From Vibrio sp. JC009 (GTDB lineage: Bacteria; Pseudomonadota; Gammaproteobacteria; Enterobacterales; Vibrionaceae): a stretch of 64,000 nucleotides of DNA. The notes below the pieces were generated by a model that was not told where the DNA came from, searched no databases, and worked only from the letters and a program-made list of their open reading frames with translations. Made by a program: the position numbers and the translations under genes. The stretch is from contig NZ_CP092106.1 of NCBI RefSeq assembly GCF_029016485.1, positions 1,674,001 to 1,738,000 of the forward strand, written 5' to 3'. This document shows, piece by piece, positions 1 to 10,115 of this stretch (within the stretch, counting starts at the first letter, position 1; the number at the start of each line of letters is the position of its first letter).

Positions 1-700
1 CCACTGTACAGAAACCGATATGCGGCAGGCCAGCCTTCATGGTGCCATCACCCATCTGCTTCACAATAGTAAATGACTCTGAAGTCGCAGCTGGTTTAAT
101 GCCTGGGCCTAAAACGAAAGACGGGTTAATGGTCACCAGCTCCCAACGGTTCTGGGCTTTCTGCATTTCCCAGGCGGCCTGCTCGGCTACGGTTTTTGAG
201 TAGGAATATGGGTTATGTTCAAGCGAGGATGAGCGGTTCCAGTGCTCTTCGGTAAGCGTCTGATTTGGCTTATCCTGCGCATCTTTGTTGTCACCATAAA
301 TTGCAGCACAACTACTGGTCACAACCACACGCTTTACTGATTCGGTACGGTTTGCAGAGCCCAGAACGTTACAGGTGCCTTTCAAAGCAGGATCTACCAA
401 CTCTTTTTGTGGGTCTTTGAAGTCCAGGAAGAATGGAGATGCAGTATGGTAAACCACTTCACAACCTTGCATCGCCTCGTCATAGGAACCTTCTGTCAGA
501 AGATCCGCTTTGAAAAAGGTGATTTCACCTTCGGAATTATCAGCAAGTTCCTGAAGATAACCGACACGATCAGGGCTTGGGTTACGCACCGCCGCGTGAA
601 TGTGCAGGCCATTATCAAGCAGGGTTTTCACCAGCCAACCGGCTACATAGCCGGTTGCACCGGTAACAAGAACAGGGCGAGTTTTGTCTAAATTCAGCAT
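1..700 (-). CDS. NAD-dependent epimerase/dehydratase, dihydroflavonol reductase-like (partial)
   Basis: The reverse strand reads open from an ATG at 700 to the left window edge, so the C-terminal part is missing. The N-terminus shows an extended-SDR Rossmann fold: VLVTGATGYVAGW is the glycine-rich NAD(P)-binding loop, and NPYSYSKTVAEQ about 165 residues in supplies the catalytic YxxxK, with a serine run (VVTSSCAAIYG) before it. NPSFVLGPG follows, typical of the dihydroflavonol 4-reductase/cinnamoyl-CoA reductase-like branch. This branch reduces or epimerises small carbonyl or sugar substrates; the substrate cannot be read from sequence. It is divergent in position from nothing upstream: a 211-bp spacer separates its start from the stop of the next gene on the same strand. 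Confidence 0.85.
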   Translation of the reverse strand, partial: MLNLDKTRPVLVTGATGYVAGWLVKTLLDNGLHIHAAVRNPSPDRVGYLQELADNSEGEITFFKADLLTEGSYDEAMQGCEVVYHTASPFFLDFKDPQKELVDPALKGTCNVLGSANRTESVKRVVVTSSCAAIYGDNKDAQDKPNQTLTEEHWNRSSSLEHNPYSYSKTVAEQAAWEMQKAQNRWELVTINPSFVLGPGIKPAATSESFTIVKQMGDGTMKAGLPHIGFCTV

Positions 701-836
701 TCTAGGCTCCACGTAATGTGTCATTGGTATGCCCATTAGTCTACTGACCTGAATATATTTTACGTAACCCAAAGACGCCAACATATTATCAAATTGTGCC
801 ATTTGAGGATTCAGAAGTGGCGTTTGTGTTTAGCTT

Positions 837-885
837 TTCAAAGTACTCGCTGTACATTCCGGATTTCAGAAGACCCAGCAAATAT
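837..885 (-). repeat. 49-bp stray copy of a segment of the downstream phosphorylase gene
   Basis: Bases 837-885 match 6549-6597, inside the phosphorylase coding sequence, at 48 of 49 positions (the only difference is A at 873 against G at 6585), in the same orientation. In the phosphorylase gene the segment encodes the stretch around LLKSGMYSEYFEE. Here it sits in an intergenic spacer with no matching reading frame around it. It looks like a recombination or repair relic rather than a functional site. Confidence 0.85.
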
Positions 886-911
886 CATAGGCATATCGAC
901 ATCTTCCCCCC

Positions 912-1880
912 CTATTTCGAACGCCTATCCATAAAAAAGACGCTCCCCGGTGTCTCTTTCGCCTTCTTCTTAGTTTCCGCACAGGCATCATTTATCTCCA
1001 CATATTCTTTATAAGCTCCGCGCGATAAATCAACTCCGGCCATGCTGATAGACATCAGGGGAAAGGTGACCTCTTCACCTATACGGTTAACCGAATGAAT
1101 GCATTTTGCTTTCGCATCTTTTGTGGAATAGAACTGTGAGATGCCCTGGTCAAAGTGATGGATAACATCTGCTGCCACTTGATTTGCCTGATCGGAGGGA
1201 ACAACCAGAACAAAATCATCGCCTCCGATATGGCCGATAAAAGCGCTATCGGATTTTGTCGCTTTAACGGCTTTTTGCAGGATGGTGGATGTGTACATGA
1301 TTGCCAGATCCCCCTTAACAAAACCATACCTGTCATTAAAAGCTTTAAAGCTGTCTAAATCCGAATATATGATGCATGCCTCTTCATTTTTCTCTAACGC
1401 AAGGTTAATTCTATTGGCAATACTGTTATTTCCAGGAAGGCCGGTCATAGGATTTGCGTCCAGCGCAGCGCTATAAAGTCTCTTTAGTTCGAGAATGGCT
1501 TTGCGAAGTTTTATATGAGTCTCCACACGAGCCATCACAGTTGGAGGACAAATCGGCTTGGTGATAAAGTCCACCGCTCCTATGTCAAACCCTCTGATCT
1601 CATCTTCAGTCTGATTCATTGCTGTTATAAAAATAACCGGGATATCGCGGGTGGCTTCGTTCTCTTTTAACCGGCGGCAGACCTCATAACCGTCCATTTC
1701 CGGCATCATAATATCCAGCAGAATCAAGTCCGGAGGATTTTCACCGCTGGCGGCCTGAAGTGCTTTTTTTCCGCTTTTAGTGGCAATAACCTCATAGGTG
1801 GATTTCAGCAAATCAGTCAGCACGATCAGATTGTGCTTTTCATCGTCAACAATAAGAATTTTTCCATTACTGTTTATCAT
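912..1880 (-). CDS. Response regulator with degenerate GGDEF domain (GGDDF)
   Basis: The 322-residue protein has an N-terminal receiver domain (acidic pocket D12-D13, phospho-acceptor D56 in LLDIMMPE, T86, K108) followed by a GGDEF-type domain (about 136-320; [20 protein letters not shown]). The active-site signature reads GGDDF (219-223) instead of GG(D/E)EF. The conservative Glu to Asp change at a catalytic position makes c-di-GMP synthesis doubtful; nucleotide binding or a purely regulatory role is possible. The start overlaps the end of the hybrid kinase gene by 14 bp, so the two are very probably translated together and the kinase is the likely phosphodonor. No DNA-binding domain is present. 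Confidence 0.88.
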   Translation of the reverse strand: MINSNGKILIVDDEKHNLIVLTDLLKSTYEVIATKSGKKALQAASGENPPDLILLDIMMPEMDGYEVCRRLKENEATRDIPVIFITAMNQTEDEIRGFDIGAVDFITKPICPPTVMARVETHIKLRKAILELKRLYSAALDANPMTGLPGNNSIANRINLALEKNEEACIIYSDLDSFKAFNDRYGFVKGDLAIMYTSTILQKAVKATKSDSAFIGHIGGDDFVLVVPSDQANQVAADVIHHFDQGISQFYSTKDAKAKCIHSVNRIGEEVTFPLMSISMAGVDLSRGAYKEYVEINDACAETKKKAKETPGSVFFMDRRSK

Positions 1881-4800
1881 CTCTCCTCCCGGATATCACT
1901 TTTTGCAGTTCGGAAAGCGACTCTTCCGCTAAATCGAAATCAAAGTTACCAATGTGCTTTTTGATGTCATGAAGTAAGCCCTGCCCTTTGCTGTTGTCTA
2001 ACAGCTCTTCAAGATAGGAAGCGGTATCCGCTGCGTTAACGTTCATCTGTTCCAGTTGTGAGCGCAATAATTCAAGCTTAGGGGCAATGAGTTTTGAATC
2101 GACCGGCACAAGCCCGGTCTCCGGATGTTTGTCATCCGCATTAATATCAGAAGCAGGTGCAATCTCGGACAGCTCATCCATTACCTTTTGCAGAGACCGG
2201 GCAAAATCCGGCAGCAGATCGTCATAAGCTTCGCCCGTCCGGTTTTTTAGGGCCAGCTCTAATTGTTGCGCTGATTTCTGTAACGCTTCTGCGCCTATTG
2301 AACCGGCAACCCCTTTAATCGTATGTGATAACCGCCGGGCTAAATCCAGGTTCTGATCTTGCACCGCCTGTCTGATTAACCGGGCATCATCATAATGCTC
2401 ATGGTAGAAATCAATCAGCAGGCTCAGGTAAAGATCAGATTTACCATTTACCCGTCTCAGCCCCGACTCTGTTTTTATTTGTTTAAGCCCGGATAAGAGT
2501 GATAGTGCCTCTCCTTTCATAACTCTTAAATGAGGACTGCCTGTCACCCCGACAAGGCCAGGTGTAACCCACTTAGACAAAGTCTGAATCAGTCTGCCGG
2601 GGTCAATCGGTTTTGCGATGTGATCGTTCATCCCGGCTTCAATACACCTTGCTCGATCCTCAGGCATTGCATTGGCTGTCATGGCGATGATAGGTAAGTC
2701 AGCATATTTTGTGTTTTCCCGAATCGCCTGTGTAGCTTCAATGCCATCCAACTCCGGCATTTGTATGTCCATCAGGATGGCATCGAACTGGTTTTTATCC
2801 AGTATCGCCAGAACTTCCCGGCCATCACCAACCACAGTTACAGCCAGTCCGGCCTGAGTCAGAATTTCCTGCGCAACCTGCTGATTAATTCTGTTGTCTT
2901 CCGCTACCAACACGCGGGCGCCCTGGATGCTTTTTATCTTTTCAATTCTCCAGGCATCTGCCGGGGAATCACTGCTGCTTAGCCCGGATTCGCCTAAAAA
3001 CAGTTCCATGATCACGTCAAGTAACGCTGAGTTGGTCACCGGCTTGGTCACTATCGCGTCAAATATAAACACCTTTTCGTCTTGCTGTACCCGCTCCCGG
3101 TCATAGGCTGCCACCATGATGATGGTCGGTAAATGCTTATGCTTCTGACGGCATTTTATCTGGCTGAGTGTTTCCAGCCCGTCCATTTCCGGCATATCCC
3201 AGTCCATCAGAATCAGTTGAAAAGGATCATGGGCAGGTGATGTATCCAGCATACGCAACGCAGCCTCACCAGAGTCAACGCAGCTCACCCGGAATGCAAA
3301 GGAGTTGAGGATCAGTGCCAAAGCATTGCGTGAACTCTCTGCATCATCCACAACCAGTACTTTAAGCTGATTTAGCTGAGCCAAACTCTGCGGCAGAGAG
3401 GCATGAAGCTGCGCCTGATCCAGTTTAAATACAGCGGTGAAAGCAAAGGTACTTCCGCCACCAGGCATACTGTTTTGCACCCAAATCTGACCATTCATCA
3501 TTTCGGCCAGCTTTTTAGAAATCGCCAGTCCCAGCCCGGTACCGCCAAACCTTCTGGTGGTTGAACTATCGGCCTGGGAAAACAGCTCAAAGAGACCTTC
3601 TGTTTGTTCAGCCGTCATACCAACGCCGGTATCCTGCACCTCAAACCTCACTTCCACTTCATCTGGCGTTTTGGTTACCGGCTTAGTTCGTACAATAATC
3701 TCTCCTTTCTGGGTGAACTTAACCGCATTGGAAGTCAGGTTCAGCAGGATCTGCCCCAGCCGTAGCGGGTCGCCTATCAGATTTGCCGGTAAGTCTGTGT
3801 GGGTTTCAAATACCAGTTCCAGATTCTTCTCGTGGGCTTTAATGGCTATTAAATCGCTTAAGTCCTGCAAAACTTTGTCCAATTTAAACGGAATCGACTC
3901 CATGCTGAGCTTATCCGCTTCAATTTTTGAAAAGTCCAGAATATCGTTCACCAGTCCTAACAGGGACTGCGCGGCCCGGTAGACATTCTGGATATAATCC
4001 CTTTGCTTGGAATTTAAGTCTGTACCTAAGCACAGATGAGACATGCCGATAATGGCATTCATCGGCGTCCGGATTTCATGAGACATATTCGCCAGAAAAT
4101 CGCTCTTTGCCTGTGTGGCAATTTCCGCTTTTCTCCTGGCGCTGTGAAGCGCTGATTCGGCCGCTTTTCGCTGTTGAATCTCATTTGTCAGCCTGCGGTT
4201 CCAGTAAACAAACAGTAAAAGAATCACTAAGATCGGAGTAATAACTTTGAACAATAACGAGTAATCAAATTCACGCACGTATTGCACAGAGACCCAGCGG
4301 TTAAAAATTTCCTGCCGTTTATATTCGGGAATCGCATCCAGTGCTTTTTGGATAATGCCGGCCAGCACAGGTTTGTCCTTATGGATTGCGATGGAAAGCT
4401 CGCTTTTAAATGGTGCTTCACCGGATATTTTCAGACCTAAGCTATGCTCTCTTCCCATAAGGTGACTGACGGCTACCAAAGCACCGATAAAAGCGTCAGC
4501 CTGATTTGCCTCAACAGCCTTAAGTCCCTGCGAGTAGTCTTTCACCGGATGAAGGATCAGATTCGGGTAATCTTGTTTCAGAATATCCTGAATGGCATAG
4601 CCATCAACTATTGCTACCCTTTTCCCGGCTAATGCATCCATTTCGTTGATATAGGGGTAATCGACCTGAGTGATGATTACCATGGGAAAAGTAAGATATG
4701 GCGTGGTGAAGTTCAGGTAAGACTCCCGCTCTGAATTTCGCATCGCTGCCGGTAGGATATCCAGTTCTCTCTTTTTCAGATCATCTATGGTTTCCGGCCA

Positions 4801-5919
4801 GGATTGCGGAGAACCGGATTCAAATTCAATCTGAAGTAAATCCGCAATCAGTGACATATAATCTGAGCTGATACCCCGGTACTTCCCCTGTTTGTCTGCA
4901 TATTCTACCGGAGGGTAATCTCTGTCGTAGCCAATGCGAATCACAGGATTGCTCTTCAGCCACGCTAACTCCTGCGGAGCTAACGCTTTCAGAAAACGGG
5001 CCGAGGCCAATTCTGCGTTTTCAGTCAGGCGCTGACGTTCAGCGGGTTCGGTGGACAACTTAACGACCTGTGACGGTAACCAGCGTTCGAACAGTTTCCG
5101 TTTCTCTTCCAGTGGCATGGTTCTGAGGGCTTTATTCAGAATACTGGCCAGTTCAGGCCAGTCCTTACGCACGCCAAATCGCTGACCATTGGCACCATCG
5201 CCGTAAACTGAGGCCACTTCCAGGTTGGTGATACCGTTTGTTTCCGCTAAGTAAACATTGACCCCTAAACTTCCTACGTAGGCATCCGCTTTGCCCGTTG
5301 CAGCCGCTAAAAGCCCTTCTAAAGGAGTATCAACCATTAAAGGAACGACATCCGGGTGCTCTCTGATAACACGTTTTGATGAGTGGTAGCCGTTCACCAG
5401 CGCAACCCTATGCCCAGATAACTCAGATTCTGAGGAAACAGAACACTTATCACGACAGCGCATAATGACCAGAGGTGTCGGTAAATAGAGGTCGGTAAAA
5501 TTAACAAAGCTTTCCCGCTCAGGCCGGTAAGACATGGTGAGCACCACATCAAGAGATTTTTCTTTTACTCCTTCAACAATCCCGGACCAGGACAAATCCG
5601 GCATGACTTCCATTTCTACATTCATGAGCGTGCTGAAATAGTCGGTGAACTCAAGAGCGATCCCCTGATACCCGCCACCGTCATCTTTAAAACTGTACGG
5701 AGCGAAGCCAGGGTCAACACCAAGACGTATGACCGGATGTGCATCAAGCCACGCCAGTTCTTTTGGGGTTAACTCATTCCGGAAAGCCTGATACCCCTGC
5801 ACTCCGGGCTCTTCCGCGATGGCACTGTTTACCACGCCCGCCAAAGCGATAACAAAGCTTAACAGCACCGCCAGGCAGCGATGCAACAGAAGCCGGTTCC
5901 CTTTCGCTATTTTGCTCAT
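1867..5919 (-). CDS. BvgS/EvgS-type hybrid histidine kinase with two periplasmic binding domains
   Basis: The 1350-residue protein starts with a signal or anchor segment (about 12-36), then two consecutive solute-binding (SBP family 3) modules, about 40-285 and 310-550, each beginning with a PVIRLG or PVIRIG strand. A membrane helix near 555-575 ([19 protein letters not shown]) leads to a HisKA domain (H614 in [11 protein letters not shown]), an ATPase domain ([17 protein letters not shown]), two receivers (D906, D1051) and a C-terminal HPt domain (H1199 in LSHTIKG). The architecture is that of an unorthodox phosphorelay kinase sensing a periplasmic small molecule, probably an amino acid or similar compound by family analogy. 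No PAS domain is obvious between the membrane helix and HisKA. It is co-transcribed with the overlapping regulator gene. Confidence 0.93.
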   Translation of the reverse strand: MSKIAKGNRLLLHRCLAVLLSFVIALAGVVNSAIAEEPGVQGYQAFRNELTPKELAWLDAHPVIRLGVDPGFAPYSFKDDGGGYQGIALEFTDYFSTLMNVEMEVMPDLSWSGIVEGVKEKSLDVVLTMSYRPERESFVNFTDLYLPTPLVIMRCRDKCSVSSESELSGHRVALVNGYHSSKRVIREHPDVVPLMVDTPLEGLLAAATGKADAYVGSLGVNVYLAETNGITNLEVASVYGDGANGQRFGVRKDWPELASILNKALRTMPLEEKRKLFERWLPSQVVKLSTEPAERQRLTENAELASARFLKALAPQELAWLKSNPVIRIGYDRDYPPVEYADKQGKYRGISSDYMSLIADLLQIEFESGSPQSWPETIDDLKKRELDILPAAMRNSERESYLNFTTPYLTFPMVIITQVDYPYINEMDALAGKRVAIVDGYAIQDILKQDYPNLILHPVKDYSQGLKAVEANQADAFIGALVAVSHLMGREHSLGLKISGEAPFKSELSIAIHKDKPVLAGIIQKALDAIPEYKRQEIFNRWVSVQYVREFDYSLLFKVITPILVILLLFVYWNRRLTNEIQQRKAAESALHSARRKAEIATQAKSDFLANMSHEIRTPMNAIIGMSHLCLGTDLNSKQRDYIQNVYRAAQSLLGLVNDILDFSKIEADKLSMESIPFKLDKVLQDLSDLIAIKAHEKNLELVFETHTDLPANLIGDPLRLGQILLNLTSNAVKFTQKGEIIVRTKPVTKTPDEVEVRFEVQDTGVGMTAEQTEGLFELFSQADSSTTRRFGGTGLGLAISKKLAEMMNGQIWVQNSMPGGGSTFAFTAVFKLDQAQLHASLPQSLAQLNQLKVLVVDDAESSRNALALILNSFAFRVSCVDSGEAALRMLDTSPAHDPFQLILMDWDMPEMDGLETLSQIKCRQKHKHLPTIIMVAAYDRERVQQDEKVFIFDAIVTKPVTNSALLDVIMELFLGESGLSSSDSPADAWRIEKIKSIQGARVLVAEDNRINQQVAQEILTQAGLAVTVVGDGREVLAILDKNQFDAILMDIQMPELDGIEATQAIRENTKYADLPIIAMTANAMPEDRARCIEAGMNDHIAKPIDPGRLIQTLSKWVTPGLVGVTGSPHLRVMKGEALSLLSGLKQIKTESGLRRVNGKSDLYLSLLIDFYHEHYDDARLIRQAVQDQNLDLARRLSHTIKGVAGSIGAEALQKSAQQLELALKNRTGEAYDDLLPDFARSLQKVMDELSEIAPASDINADDKHPETGLVPVDSKLIAPKLELLRSQLEQMNVNAADTASYLEELLDNSKGQGLLHDIKKHIGNFDFDLAEESLSELQKVISGRRDDKQ

Positions 5920-6026
5920 TGATGTCTATCCAATATCTTTATAGATAGTATGGTCAATAATGCGCATAAGTTGGAGGTCAGGCTTAAATATTTCCTACCA
6001 GCCCGCCGCAGTGATAAAGAAAACCA

Positions 6027-6053
6027 CAACGGCCACCGCTATGGTGGCCGTTG
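6027..6053 (-). terminator. Hairpin terminator after the phosphorylase gene
   Basis: An 11-bp perfect stem (CAACGGCCACC with GGTGGCCGTTG, 5-nt loop) lies 25 bp beyond the phosphorylase stop codon. On the reverse strand it is followed by a T-rich tract (TGGTTTTCTTT), so it is a plausible intrinsic terminator for that gene. Confidence 0.7.
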
Positions 6054-6077
6054 TTATTGAACAAAGAGTGAGACAGA

Positions 6078-9000
6078 CTAAAACGTCACAACAAGCTCCG
6101 ATACCATGCCATTTCTCAGGGCAACGGCATCTTCTCCTTTCACTTCAGACATCGTTTTACTCTCACCACCGACAAAAGTCAGCCGGTATTCTTTAACATC
6201 AAACTTATCAAAAGTATTCTCTCTGGAATGGTTCACATAAGTCACCTTAGTGCGACCCAGAAAGTTAAATGATACCTCGTTGTTTTCGTCAAAGAACTCG
6301 GCCGCAAGTGCAGGTTTCAGGTTCAGTGCCAGTTTATCACCATCCATAACAAAGGGTTGGCCACCAAACATCATCAGCGTCCACATATGCAGCATTTCTA
6401 CCGTAGAGCCTGAAAGACGGGCAACAAATCCCTGGCCGTGAACCATAGGATCCGGGTTACATGTCGGCGCAATAAAGGAAGAGTTTTCCAGAATACTTCT
6501 GCCGTAAACCTCCGGATCCATAAAACAGATCAGGTTGGTTTTGATCTCTTCAAAGTACTCGCTGTACATTCCGGATTTCAGAAGGCCCAGCAAATATTTG
6601 TAGTTCATGTGCAGGAAGTTTGACTCGCGCTCAAGCCAGCCTTTGGTAAAGGCGCGGGCACGGCCGATTTCCATGCTCATCTCTTCCAGACATTCACTGG
6701 TTTTAAACTGCCCCAGCTCCTGGTCATAGATTCCCGTTTGCTTAATCTTGTTATAGGAATCCCGGTTTGCCGCCAAATCGCCTGATGTCTTCAGCAGCCT
6801 TGCCGGCGCTTCCAAAAATCGTGGCAGAACGTGAAGTTTAAACGCCTTAACCTTCGCCAGCGGCAGACCATAGTGACCCACTTTTGGCTGATCGTTTTCA
6901 ACAATGGCTTCATGCTTCACCGCTTCATAATATAAGAAGGTTGGCAGGATGCCACCGGACAGCGTCTTCGCCTTTTCGATTCCTGCTTCCAGTTTGGTAA
7001 CCATCTTATCCAGCAGAGCTGCGATATCCGTGACATCTACCTGCTCATCGTTGGATTCAACGGTAAATCTGACCGTTTCTCTGTAGCGCTCTCTTAAAGT
7101 CGAAACCTTATCCCAGTACTCAAAGCCCTGAACGTCGGAATCCAGTACATCCATTACGCTATTCACGTATGAGGTGAACTCTTTTGGCAGCAGCATTGCA
7201 CCCCGGTTTTCTGCCGACGCCTGCAGGAAGCGGATCAGCCTCAGAAGTTCAACGGTTTCCGATACGCCGGAGCCAAACAGACCAGGCAGGCCATTCATCG
7301 CATCGTTCCAGCCCGGTTTGTCAGACTCCATTTCGATACCGATGCCTTCAGGATCCAGCGTGGCAAACTTATTAAAGGCCAGAGTAAACAGCTTGGTAAA
7401 CAGGTTGGTCTTGATGATATTTCCGGATGCATCAAGAGCCCAGTTCGACCCCTTCAGGTCCATGCCAAGCTTTTCGACTTTTTCGTCATCATTATGCAAA
7501 AGGGATCCGTAACGCCTGATGCTGCCCTCTTTTGTAATAACGGTTTTTTCATCTCTGGGCACAACCGTAACCGGGGATGAATAATACTTATAATCAAAGT
7601 TATCAAACAAAAATTCCTGTTTAGTATCAGGATTCACCGCCAGGTAAGACTCCACCAGATCCAGAATATAAGTCCAGTGATCGACCCAGAAACCCTCGCC
7701 AAATGAGGCTTCAATATTCTGCTCAGCGTGTTTGAGGATATCCACCAGCAGGGTCATATCCTCTTTTTCTGATGTAATGCCTTCGTTGGACATTGTGTTG
7801 ATGATAACGCCCGGAGTGAACTTTCCGGAAAGCACTTTTTCCATCACTTCAGGTTTGTTGCTGAAGTTTTCTGCAACCAGGGCTTTCACATCCGCGTTTT
7901 GGTTAAGCTCAAATGTTGAACCGTTAACACCCAGCGGGTTATAGCCATCCAGTTGAATCAGTGAAGCAAACAGCAGTACGTTGAAGTCACCAATTTTTGG
8001 ATTAAATAGCGAATCAACACGGCGGTTCTGGCAAACATCGCGGAAATTACCGTTCCCCTGAGAGTAATACTCAGGAGCAACATTAAAGAAGTTGTAATCC
8101 CGCTCCAGGTCGCCGTGTTTTCTTGAAAAGATATGGTAAACGTGATTTTTGTCTTCAGTTTCAAATACCAGCGGATAGCCGCCTCTCAGAACATTGTCCA
8201 GATAGTTCTGTTTGATATATTCATCAAACACAGGGTTTGCTGTTTTACATTCAACATCTTTTACCAGATCGCTGATAACCAGCTCTGATTCCGCTTGTTT
8301 TAAATCAAAATACTCGTCAGACACCATACCGGATACTTTGGCGTTAAGAAGGTCAACATCCTGCGCGTGACCGATAATGGTTCTTAAAGTAAATGTTTCG
8401 TTAGCGGCTAATTCCACTTCTGCCGGAGAGAAACCCACAGGGATCTTGTTCGCGGTGATCTGCTCTTTGGCATAAAGATTCGCTATTGAGTTCGCGGCAA
8501 ATGAAACCGGCGTTGTCATCGAGTTGTCGTGGCCGAATACCAGAGCGCCGTCAACAATCGGCTTAATCAGCTTCTGGTTTGCAAACGACAGATAGAAGTT
8601 ACCCTTGTCAAGCGTACCGACTTCCGCGCTATCTGAAGTGGTGGATCGCATTTTGAAAAATGGAACCTCTTTGTCCATATTGAAGACATCCATCCAGCTT
8701 CTCATCAGATTGGACATCTCTTTAAACAGTGAGTTAGACGTGCCGTAAGGCAAAATTTGTGAAATACCGTCAAGCAGCTCAAAGCTGCGCGCTTTACCCG
8801 ATAAGTCGGTCACTTCAACCTTTCGCATAATCGCAGCCAGGTTGTCATTTGGAAGACCGAAATAGGTCACTTTAACAAACAGACCTAAATCGCGGTTTTC
8901 CTCAGTGATCTTAAACTGGCCGCGTTTAATGTACATTTTTCTGCTGGTATCCGCCGTTCTCTGCGGACCAAAGAACTCATAAACCTCGCCATCTGTTTTA

Positions 9001-9248
9001 ATAAAGGTTCTGAAGCCAACCCGGCTTACGTTTTGGTAGGCGGTTACAGCAGGCGAAAATTCCAGAATAGGATTTTCCTTGTTCTCAACACCAAAAGAAC
9101 ATAAGCCCTGCCCTCTGTTTACATAAAAAGCCCATAGCGGTACGCCTTTCTTACCAGCCAGACCAGGCAAAAAAGATGAGAATGTTTTCTTTAAATCGTA
9201 ATCATTGATTACGAACTCTTCATTTTCTAAATAGTATTCTTTGTTCAT
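6078..9248 (-). CDS. Clan GH-Q inverting glycoside phosphorylase (GH94-like)
   Basis: The chosen start is the ATG at 9248 (MNKEYYLENEEF, 1056 residues); an upstream in-frame extension to 9401 would run through a perfect palindrome and has no family look. The N-terminal half is a beta-sandwich-like domain, and the second half has the (alpha/alpha)6-barrel features of disaccharide and oligosaccharide phosphorylases: DKPGWNDAMNGLPGLFGSG carries the expected catalytic Asp in a WND motif, and there is a conserved late segment APTCNPDPMVHGQGFVARLS. Length fits the longer beta-oligoglucan phosphorylases (GH94, GH149 or GH161) better than cellobiose phosphorylase (about 810 residues). Such enzymes cleave beta-glucosides with phosphate to a sugar 1-phosphate in the cytoplasm; the linkage specificity is not decidable here. 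It stands alone, with LacI-type operator palindromes upstream and a terminator downstream. Confidence 0.8.
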   Translation of the reverse strand: MNKEYYLENEEFVINDYDLKKTFSSFLPGLAGKKGVPLWAFYVNRGQGLCSFGVENKENPILEFSPAVTAYQNVSRVGFRTFIKTDGEVYEFFGPQRTADTSRKMYIKRGQFKITEENRDLGLFVKVTYFGLPNDNLAAIMRKVEVTDLSGKARSFELLDGISQILPYGTSNSLFKEMSNLMRSWMDVFNMDKEVPFFKMRSTTSDSAEVGTLDKGNFYLSFANQKLIKPIVDGALVFGHDNSMTTPVSFAANSIANLYAKEQITANKIPVGFSPAEVELAANETFTLRTIIGHAQDVDLLNAKVSGMVSDEYFDLKQAESELVISDLVKDVECKTANPVFDEYIKQNYLDNVLRGGYPLVFETEDKNHVYHIFSRKHGDLERDYNFFNVAPEYYSQGNGNFRDVCQNRRVDSLFNPKIGDFNVLLFASLIQLDGYNPLGVNGSTFELNQNADVKALVAENFSNKPEVMEKVLSGKFTPGVIINTMSNEGITSEKEDMTLLVDILKHAEQNIEASFGEGFWVDHWTYILDLVESYLAVNPDTKQEFLFDNFDYKYYSSPVTVVPRDEKTVITKEGSIRRYGSLLHNDDEKVEKLGMDLKGSNWALDASGNIIKTNLFTKLFTLAFNKFATLDPEGIGIEMESDKPGWNDAMNGLPGLFGSGVSETVELLRLIRFLQASAENRGAMLLPKEFTSYVNSVMDVLDSDVQGFEYWDKVSTLRERYRETVRFTVESNDEQVDVTDIAALLDKMVTKLEAGIEKAKTLSGGILPTFLYYEAVKHEAIVENDQPKVGHYGLPLAKVKAFKLHVLPRFLEAPARLLKTSGDLAANRDSYNKIKQTGIYDQELGQFKTSECLEEMSMEIGRARAFTKGWLERESNFLHMNYKYLLGLLKSGMYSEYFEEIKTNLICFMDPEVYGRSILENSSFIAPTCNPDPMVHGQGFVARLSGSTVEMLHMWTLMMFGGQPFVMDGDKLALNLKPALAAEFFDENNEVSFNFLGRTKVTYVNHSRENTFDKFDVKEYRLTFVGGESKTMSEVKGEDAVALRNGMVSELVVTF

Positions 9249-9274
9249 AGTAAGTCCGTTGCCTATCTGCTTCT

Positions 9275-9314
9275 GCACGACAACAAAAGAAAGCGCTTTC
9301 TTTTGTTGTCGTGC
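9275..9314. promoter_or_regulatory. Perfect 40-bp palindrome containing LacI-type operator GAAAGCGCTTTC
   Basis: Bases 9275-9294 are the exact reverse complement of 9295-9314. The centre, GAAAGCGCTTTC (9289-9300), has the form of a LacI/GalR-family operator with a central CpG-type GCGC. The site lies 26 bp upstream of the phosphorylase ATG, in its leader. In RNA it could also fold into a hairpin with a stem of up to 18 bp. No U tract follows on the reverse strand, so it does not look like a terminator. Confidence 0.7.
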
Positions 9315-9515
9315 GAAAGATACACCTAACCCCTGCTTTAAGTCCATTAAAAAATAGAAACCCTGTAGCAAAAGTGTGTCCTTCGACAAGCATAAAAACA
9401 TTTAACCAGATATTTCAGCGAATTATAGGATTCGCCAGATTATAACTTCTGACAACAGCAAACTAGGTATTGACAAAAATCCAGCCACTCATGCCGTAAA
9501 CGTCAAAAATACACA

Positions 9516-9527
9516 GAAAGCGCTTTC
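9516..9527. promoter_or_regulatory. Second LacI-type operator GAAAGCGCTTTC
   Basis: The same 12-bp perfect palindrome as the core of the 9275-9314 site recurs here. The centres are 227 bp apart, a distance suited to repression by DNA looping. It lies upstream of the phosphorylase gene and also upstream of the opposite-strand small gene at 9865, so it could act on either. Confidence 0.6.
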
Positions 9528-9864
9528 ATATCTTATAAAACGAGAAATAAACTTATACAGAAAATGACCAGCCGCAATCCTGAGGCCACAAGTAAAAATC
9601 AGAACCAAGCTCCTGTTTGCACCCCAACGTGACCGGGTTAACCTTTTCCACCTACGCTTACTGATAGTAAGGATTTCGTTTCTGATTTCCTAACTTCTGT
9701 CACATAAAAAGCCCATCAAGCTTATTACATTAGGTTTTAAAACGTTCGGCGATCAAAACTTATTAATATATTTACAGACCGAAATAAAGCTTGTACTAAA
9801 AACTGCAATTTCAGATAAACAAAACAACAGAAATGCAGGGGTTGGTAGTGTGCAAGGAGCAGTT
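9528..9864. other. AT-rich intergenic region, no gene seen
   Basis: This spacer between the second operator palindrome and the small gene at 9865 presumably holds the promoter of the 9865-12318 cluster. I see no convincing reading frame, RNA gene or repeat in it. Confidence 0.5.
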
Positions 9865-10080
9865 ATGAGCAAAGATAAAGTGACCGGATTTACCGTAAGT
9901 TGGGGCAACTCAGAAGGTGGCGATTTACTGTTAAGCCTTGAAGGGTTAAAGAAATACGCGCTGGAAATCAGTAACGAACAGGAGATGGACGCGCTAACCA
10001 GTCAGCTACGCAATCAGCCGTACAGTTACTTTGACAGCGCTGAAAGAAAATTAATTTTTACAACCGAGCCAATTAACTAA
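9865..10080 (+). CDS. Small uncharacterised protein (71 aa)
   Basis: The ATG at 9865 is preceded by a good ribosome-binding site (AAGGAG, 9854-9859), which favours it over the GTG at 9850. The product (MSKDKVTGFTVSWGNSEGGD...) is acidic, soluble and without signal peptide, membrane helix or recognisable motif. It lies 35 bp before the dehydrogenase gene on the same strand and is probably in one operon with it and with the diguanylate cyclase. Function unknown. Confidence 0.6.
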   Translation: MSKDKVTGFTVSWGNSEGGDLLLSLEGLKKYALEISNEQEMDALTSQLRNQPYSYFDSAERKLIFTTEPIN

Positions 10081-10115
10081 TATTAAATAATAAAGCAGAA
10101 ACTAGAGAGGGCTCA

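Noticed and set aside
407..691. 94-codon forward frame at the left edge
   Set aside because: It is antisense to the epimerase, whose reverse-strand reading has clear SDR motifs.
796..1014. Forward frame of 72 codons spanning the 49-bp duplicated piece
   Set aside because: It runs antisense into the regulator gene, has no ribosome-binding site and no family character; the duplicated piece is reverse-strand coding in its source gene.
9275..9314. Palindrome as an intrinsic terminator
   Set aside because: No T run follows on either strand and it sits before, not after, the gene.
9249..9401. 51-codon N-terminal extension of the phosphorylase
   Set aside because: It would translate the perfect 40-bp palindrome and has no ribosome-binding site or family resemblance; the ATG at 9248 begins the recognisable protein.
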